64,000 nucleotides of DNA, from positions 7,298,487 through 7,362,486 of the forward strand of contig CM060696.1 in the NCBI GenBank assembly GCA_030686995.1. Direction: 5' to 3'. Positions 57,776 to 64,000 of this stretch are shown here, in pieces; the stretch's first letter is position 1; each line of letters starts with the position of its first letter. The stretch is from Artemisia argyi (Eukaryota; Streptophyta; Magnoliopsida; Asterales; Asteraceae). Made by a program: the position numbers and the translations under genes. The notes beneath the pieces are model-generated. The model was not told the origin of the DNA and did no database searches. It was given only the letters and a program-made list of their open reading frames with translations.

Positions 57776-58996
57776 CTAGCCTTGATTTTGATTCGGGTTT
57801 TGGAAATTTGAGTTTTGACCTTGGTTAAAATTCTGATTCGCGTTACGGTTTTGATTTTGGTTAAAACCTGGAGGTCCGAGAAAATTGTTGGAACGATAGC
57901 TTAAGAGATTACGGTCCCCTTGTGGTTGGTAAGAATTACCCCCCGTGTTGTAGGAACCGTGAGCAGCATATACGTTCTCTTGAGGAAAGCCAGCAGTAGC
58001 TGGACACTCGGAATACAGATGAGGGCCCCCACAAGTTTCACAACTTCGGGCCACGGCTTTCACTTGCTGATTTTGAACCTGATTTTGCATCGTGTGGCTC
58101 ATTCTCAACACAGCCGTAGAAATATCATCCATCTTTTTGGTAAGAGCAATTATTTCAGGAGATGATGATGAAGGAGTAACGGAATTACATGACGCATCCC
58201 TCTCCGCAGAGGAATCCCAAAAGTTATGGTGGGCAGTCATGTTCTCGATTAAGTCATAGCACTCCTCGGGACGCCTTTTCATAAAGGTCCCACCAGCAGC
58301 AGCATTGAGAATGTCTCGGTGCCTTAATGTCAGACCATTATAGAAGGTATCTATGATGGTAACTTGCAACATATTGTGGTTAGGGCACCGATCAATAGCT
58401 AGCTTATAACGCTCCCAAGCCTCAAAAAGAGACTCATTGGGACGTTGCCGGAAGTTGCTGATATCATTTCGTAACTTGGTAACCATGGAAGGTGGAAAAT
58501 ATTTTGCTAAAAACTTGGTTACCATTTCATCAAAGGTACGAATAGAATTCTTTGGAAGTCGGTCAAACCATGCAGTGGCATGATGAGTGAGAGAATAGGG
58601 GAAGAGGTACAGCCGGAGGGCTTCATCGGTGACACCATGCTGTTTCATGCTTTGGGTGACCGTGAGATATTTGTCAAGATGCTTATTGGCATCGTCACCC
58701 GGTAATCCGTGAAATTGACACGAATTCTGGACTTGTTGGATCATGTGGTGCTTGAGGCCAAAGTCCGTAGCCTCAATAGTGAGTGGTGCAATAGGCCCAC
58801 CCCGCCCTTGCATGGTAGGCTGGCACAGCTCCTCCATCGTTCGGAGATCGGGAGCTGGCACATCCCTGGGAGGGTCAGGGGGTGGTAAAGGTGGTGGTGG
58901 CCCAGCGGCCATTTCGGTCTTTGGTTCTTGTGTGTCAGAACGTAGCTCGGGTACGTTTTTCTGATGTTTACGTTTTGTTTGTGACCGAGTGCGCAT
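57776..58996 (-). pseudogene. Athila gag
   Basis: Starts MRTRSQTKRKHQ at the ATG 58994-58996; about 406 codons to a TAG. The capsid region (LDKYLTVTQSMKQHGVTDEA to NAAAGGTFMKR) is followed by a single knuckle (CETCGGPHLYSEC) and an Asn/Gln-rich tail of NQNQG-type repeats. The TAG at 57776-57778 falls inside these repeats, whose coding character continues beyond it, so gag was once longer. Confidence 0.88.
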
Positions 58997-59563
58997 GCAC
59001 TAAAAACAATTTTTCAAAACAAGATCGAGGCAAAGCCACAATGAACTTAAACCAGAAATCACAAGTGAATGGCTTCTTTGAAAAAGGTACACCACTCACA
59101 GGGATATAAAGGCAAGTTTTAATCTTAAGTTTGGGAACTTATTATGGGTTTGTATTTATTAATTTGAAAAACTGCTTTAGGCTTATGGGTGTGTGTGCAG
59201 AAAACTTGGGAAATATTTTTGGAACTGATTCGTTAACCGAAATCCTCCCTTTAAGATTACTCGTAGGCTGGCGGGAGGAAGTAAATAGGTTTCCTCTTCA
59301 GTTCGCAATTTAATGTCAGAACTTACCTTAAACCAACTGTTTCAGGTTGTAATCTTAAAGAAAACGAAGTAATTTAACTTCACAGTTTTTTTTTGTTGTT
59401 TTTAATTTTTTTTGGTGTTTTTAACACTTCAGGAAAAGTGTTAATGAACTTTTTGATATGATTATATTTTTACAAAAACTTTTTACAAATTTGTGTGAAA
59501 TTTGTACAGGGATGGTTTTGAAAACCACTAAACTTAAAACGATTATGTAAAACACGCCACAAC
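58997..59563 (-). other. Athila untranslated leader
   Basis: Lies between primer site and gag. T-rich on plus near 59380-59410; no ORF of note. Confidence 0.6.
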
Positions 59564-59581
59564 CTCCCCGGCAGCGGCGCT
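59564..59581 (-). promoter_or_regulatory. primer-binding site of the minus-strand Athila element
   Basis: The minus strand reads TAGCGCCGCTGCCGGGGA, the Athila-type site (normally TGGCGCC...) with one changed base. Confidence 0.85.
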
Positions 59582-59586
59582 AAATT

Positions 59587-59679
59587 TTGATTGGTCCCAA
59601 AGCAGTCAGATATTATTGACCAAGGTCAACAAGTCAAAGACAGCCTTGTTCCAATACTCCGGTGATAGTATAGTGTTTT
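59587..59679 (-). mobile_element. Athila 5' LTR, interrupted
   Basis: Ninety-three bp matching 48285-48377, then cut by a TGTAACACCCC LTR. The remainder must lie beyond the right edge. Confidence 0.88.
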
Positions 59680-60100
59680 TGTAACACCCCAACCCGATAA
59701 GGGTAGAAGTATTACATTACAGTGACATATCAGAACAAACACAAACATATGATTCATACATACAACGAAATTCAGGGTTACAAATGAAAATCTGAAACTA
59801 CAAGGTTACAAAACAATAAATACTATGTCTAATAAAGTGAAACTTCATCTAATCGTCTCTAGTCCAAAGCATAGTCTTCTAAGTCCAGTCACACTCTCTT
59901 CCCATAACCCAGCTTCCTACTAAAACCTGCCGCAGGAAAAGGAAATGCGGCTGAGCTTAAAAAGCCCAGTGAACAGATACATATACAAAGCAATGATAAT
60001 GAAATAGAACTGAAATATAGTGCATTGGGGAATATCATAAGGAATAAACAAATGAATAATAGAAATGAAGGAATAGGATAGTCCTCCACCACGAGCCCAA

Positions 60101-60545
60101 AACTCAAAGTCATATCTCAAAGTCATAAGCCTTCAATTCATAATCTCACAATCAGAGGGGATACCTCTCAGGCAACCAGATAATATGAGGGGTGTCCTCA
60201 TGTATCATAAGGGTGGAGTGATCAGCTCCCAGGGGTTGTGAAGGGCATGTATAGCACACAGTACCAATCACCTCAAAGTCAACTCAAAGTCATAGTTAAA
60301 TCCACTAAGCATACATGTCTAGGATTGCAACCCATACGCCCCTTACTCAAAGTCAATCTCAAAGTCATATACTCAAAGTCATAATGGCCATAATAGTAAT
60401 CATCAAAAGGGACGGCGTGAGAAATCACTCACCCACACATGAGTCATGCCAGTGGTGCATCACAGACATGCCTATGGTACCTCCATAGGTAGGAGAAACA
60501 TAAATGGCTCGGGTATCAAACTAAGAGTCAGGTCTCAAAGTCATG
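60101..60545 (+). repeat. CTCAAAGTCA short dispersed repeat in the LTR
   Basis: Eight copies of CTCAAAGTCA, most continuing to CTCAAAGTCATA, between about 60103 and 60545. A related GGTTCATA phrase repeats from 60560 to 60680. Confidence 0.8.
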
Positions 60546-61139
60546 CAAAAGATCATATAGCAAAGGTTTATCTCAGAATCATATCAAAGGTTCATAATAG
60601 CAGTTCATAACAAAGGGTTCATATCAGAAATAGTATTCAAGGTCCAATCAGAGTTTATCAGGTCAAGGTTCATATTCAAAAATCAATTCATGGTTCAGTT
60701 CAAAAGTCCGTTTCAAAAGTTTCTATTAAAAGTCCAATTTAAATAATCTTTTAAAACAGTTTTCATAAAAATGGTCTTTCAAAATATAGGGTTCATGAAA
60801 GTTAAAAAATTTAGCATCATTTATAAACATCTTTTCAAATCGGTTCTTCTCAAAACATTTCCATGGCATAATTAAAAGGTTTTCATAGCATGGTTTCATA
60901 ACGGAGGTCATATCAAGTGGGATCAACAGAGAAGGTTCAAGTAAAGGGGATCATAGCAATGGCATCAATTCGGGAACTAACGGATCAGAATATGAAAGAG
61001 ATCATGAGAAACCTTTTGAGAAAGGTCAGAATATCTGTACCTCAATCGCCATCGAAATCATAACATACGTAAGCATATGGAAACACTCCTTCTTCAACGA
61101 ATCTACACGAATGAATGATCGGCTTATTATTAATAACTT

Positions 61140-61860
61140 ATTCAATTCAGATTTCTCATTTTAGTCGGCTTCCCAGTTTTAGTAACTTTCCATTTAAAGT
61201 GACTTTCTACTTTTAGCAGGTTTCCATAAATAGTAAGTTTCCACTTTTAGAAAGTTTCCATAATTAGAAAGTTGAATCATTATTAATGGAATCAAAGTAT
61301 CTTTTAACATATTTACACATTTGGTCCTTAGGGTTTCATAACTTTACCTTTTACACCCTTATATTTCCAAAACTACACTTTAAACCTTTTAGTATTCAAA
61401 GTTACACTTTAAACCCTTAACTTATCCATTTTACATAATGATCCCTTATTTTATCATGTTATACGAATATACCTTCAAGTATTCACAATTTACACTTTAA
61501 GTCCTTCAAGTTATCAAAGTTACATATTTAACCCTTTAATTTACAATTTCAACTTTTAATTCTTAATAATTACATATTAAGCAATTAATTTACCAAATTA
61601 GCACATAATCCCTTGAATACTTTTAAATACTCAAAACAGCTCCAAGTTTCTGAAAATTACATTTTTAGTCCCTCTCTTTTAATTATTTTCAAAACAAACC
61701 CTAATTAATCATTAAATACATTTTAATCCATTTAAATGCAAAACTTACACTTAGCACCCTTAGGTTATATTTTTGTCGAATAGTATACAGCTCAATAAGT
61801 TTCCAAAATTAACCCTTAAGTTTTAAAGTTCACAAAATTCACCCAAAACCTTTTTCTTAA
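61140..61860 (+). repeat. degenerate periodic repeats in the LTR
   Basis: TTTTAG.AAGTTTCCA units (61160-61275) are followed by AACCCTTAA/GTCCTT-type phrases every 30-45 bp (61315-61830). Confidence 0.6.
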
Positions 61861-63038
61861 ATCGTATAATCATAGAATAAAGAATTACAAACCCTAATCC
61901 ATCTTATTCACTTTCCAATCATTAGATCATTATTAACATCATTAAATGTCACCTTTTTCCAGCCCTAAACCAAACCCTAGGCCTCTCGACCTATTTCTTT
62001 CTTTTTCTCTTATACACGAATTACACAAAACAAATAAATTCGAAATACATGTTTTAAGCAAGGATAATTCTTTCCAATATTTTTCCAGGTTATATCACAT
62101 CATAATAAGTGTATAATAATTTTATTAATAATTATTCTGGATCGGAGTATATATTTCACAATTAAACACGTTTTTAGGGTTTTAAATCACAAAAGTGATG
62201 TCGAGCATGCATGGGTCGAACCAAACAATTTATTTGATGTTTATGAGGTATAAAGGACCTGAGAAAATACCAAACCAAGAATGGAACGTGTAGAACAAGC
62301 TGAACGATTTATGTGTATGCATATAGGCCAAAAACGTATCCAAAATCCTCACGCCTTCACCAACGATCTAGCAACCTTGTAAATAATTTTCGTGGGTCTT
62401 ATATAATGTAAGTATCACAGGAAAAATGAGAAATAATTTTTATAGAGGTCGAATGAGGTGCAAACGAATTACCTTGTTTTTAGGGCTCGACAAAAGAAAA
62501 CAAATGCTACGATCGTGTAAGGCTTCAACAATTCGAATGAGATTTTTCTTGGCTTCTTAGGATGTTTATAAATCACAGAAAAATTCTTGAGAGTGATGGG
62601 AGAGTCGAATGGAGGCTAGATGATTTTTGTGTGTGTTTAATCCAATCGGTTTTAGGGTTTGGAGGAAAATGGGTGTGGATTGACCTATAATTGTGGAATG
62701 CCGTGTGATGAGGGGGGATAGGGACCAAAATTTCGGAATTATAGGTTGGGAATTAATTGTGATGATAATCTTCCATAATTAAAAGATTTAAACCATTTAA
62801 AATCAAAATAATTCACTTTAATTTACTTTTTATCTCAATCGGCCACTCTAAGGGTATTTTGGTAATTTTACCACTTGTATAAATGTGTAATGAAGTTGTT
62901 AAAAATATTTGGTATCATAACTTATGCATTGTTAGTAGTTTGGGATTTATTTGGATACTTTTATAAGCTTTTAATTAATTATTAAATATATAGGGGCATT
63001 TTGGTCTTTTCACTTGCTTTTAGATTTTAGGTGTTACA

Positions 63039-63056
63039 ACTTCTTCCCCTCTAAAA
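63039..63056 (-). promoter_or_regulatory. polypurine tract of the right-edge Ty3 element
   Basis: The minus strand reads TTTTAGAGGGGAAGAAG before the LTR, a few bases after TGAGGACGAAAT, the usual end of pol and PPT arrangement in plant chromoviruses. Confidence 0.8.
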
Positions 63057-64000
63057 GAAAAATTTCGTCCTCAAAATTTGAAGTCGCAAAGTTAGACGAA
63101 GTCGTAGCAAACTGCAAAGGGTCGTCACAACATTCTCACGCCCGGGGAGGTTCTTCCAAAAGATATTCAGACCAACTGGTTTCTCATGACTCGTAGTTAT
63201 TGTCAAAACAGTTTCAGATTTCTCAGAAGGGCATATCATACTGAATTTGAATCAAAAGGATAATGTATCAAACATAACGGATGATAATCGAATTCTCTAG
63301 GAAGAGGTATAAAAATACATAGGATTTTCATCGAATTGATTAGGCGAATCAGATGAGAATACATTGAATTGTAGCAAACATGGGGTGATTTAAGGTTTAA
63401 CTCTTCAGCTTCTCAGATAGTCTCGGCTTTTAGATAACCTTCCAAAGGTATTCTCATAAACAAACAGGTCTCATTTCCTCAAAGTCTACAATCACATATT
63501 TTACTCATAGCAGATTATAATGAACAACTTCACGAATGCGAATCGTATACGGACAGAAAGCATATCGTTAGACATCGTCAACGGCAGAAATTTCATAATG
63601 GAACCTAAGATCCTTATCAGAAGTTGCAAAGATCAGCAAAACACGTGTCGAGAGTCCAAACGTATCGAATCGTATAACAAGGACAGCATATCAAACGTAT
63701 AGGTAGAATGAACCTAAAGTCTCACTAAACTCAGATGATCTTGATCAGATGCCAGAATTCTAAAGCTTCTAAGGCACTTCTTAAAATATCATATGCCCAC
63801 CATAAGTGCACGTTATATGATGTAAGTATTATCACGTTGGCCAGGCGTCATAATACTGGCATCATATACATATGCCCTCATGATGATCATACTTTACCTC
63901 AAATCGTGAACACCCAAACTTATTTAAATCCACCTAGTCCACCTATAGTCTCAGAGGTCACCAAAATCAAACGACATAACTAAGAGAACGAAATTACTCG
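63057..64000 (-). mobile_element. 3' internal region of the right-edge Ty3 element
   Basis: Just before the polypurine tract the minus strand still reads like a pol tail (SNFEDEIFLL), but with in-frame stops further upstream. The rest to 64000 shows no RT, RNase H or integrase motif, so either a long 3' non-coding region or a degenerate element. Confidence 0.5.

Larger units (their letters stand above)
59680..63038 (-). mobile_element. 3' LTR of another Ty3 chromovirus
   Basis: Starts TGTAACACCCCAACC and ends TTTTAGGTGTTACA, the same terminal pattern as the chromovirus at 17591 but otherwise a different sequence. A polypurine tract follows at its right, so on the minus strand this is the 3' LTR of an element extending past 64000. 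It is inserted in the Athila 5' LTR. The candidate left duplication base string is GTTTT (59675-59679); the right partner is outside the window. Confidence 0.85.

Overview
This window is plant nuclear DNA and almost entirely transposable elements. I see no rRNA, tRNA, CRISPR array or bacterial-type operon. The families present (long-LTR chromovirus Ty3 elements beginning TGTAACACCCC, Athila-type Ty3 elements with a TGGCGCCGCTGCC primer site, Ty1/Copia, hAT, Harbinger with a Myb-like ORF, Helitron ends, F-box/FBD/LRR and HROB-like pseudogenes) point to a eudicot. The particular HROB-like and Myb-like families make me favour Asteraceae; that is an inference from family recognition, not from a search.

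Layout. 1-2640: 3' end and LTR of a plus-strand Ty3 element; its LTR carries an array of TGACGGCGTCA palindromes just upstream of a TATA box. 3186-6207: an F-box/FBD/LRR pseudogene abutting a Mutator-like transposase 3' fragment, followed by a convergent GRF zinc-finger pseudogene. 7761-10396: a possible small two-exon membrane-protein gene with a G-box/TATA promoter. 10836-14437: a hAT-type element with a perfect 8-bp target duplication, carrying a nested Harbinger-type element (12025-14057) that encodes an intact two-exon Myb/SANT-like protein. 15063-15420: a near-perfect 73-bp palindrome, then a CCACC-rich minisatellite.

16957-34842: a Ty1/Copia element (5-bp duplication CTTTG) split inside its RNase H region by a complete 13.4-kb Ty3 chromovirus (17591-30961, 5-bp duplication CTTAA). 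That Ty3 element has an uninterrupted gag-pol and an extra 490-codon ORF between the primer site and gag. It is the most intact element here and, because its two LTRs are very similar, the youngest one that can be dated from the window. The Copia host is broken and internally deleted. 35098-38337: small inverted-repeat elements, one enclosing an inverted 20-bp minisatellite, then a Helitron-like 3' end. 38340-44544 holds no gene I can support.

44545-45371: an HROB-like (OB-fold) pseudogene lacking the core of its OB fold. 45418-59679: two Athila LTRs head to head, forming a giant imperfect inverted repeat, followed by the internal region of a minus-strand Athila element. Its pol has in-frame stops that all fit C-to-T decay. 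Its 5' LTR is interrupted at 59680 by the 3' LTR of another Ty3 element, which runs off the right edge. Most of what can be read here is serial nesting and decay of retroelements. The best leads are the extra ORF of the chromovirus with its possible spliced leader, the palindromic LTR array, and the head-to-head Athila LTRs.
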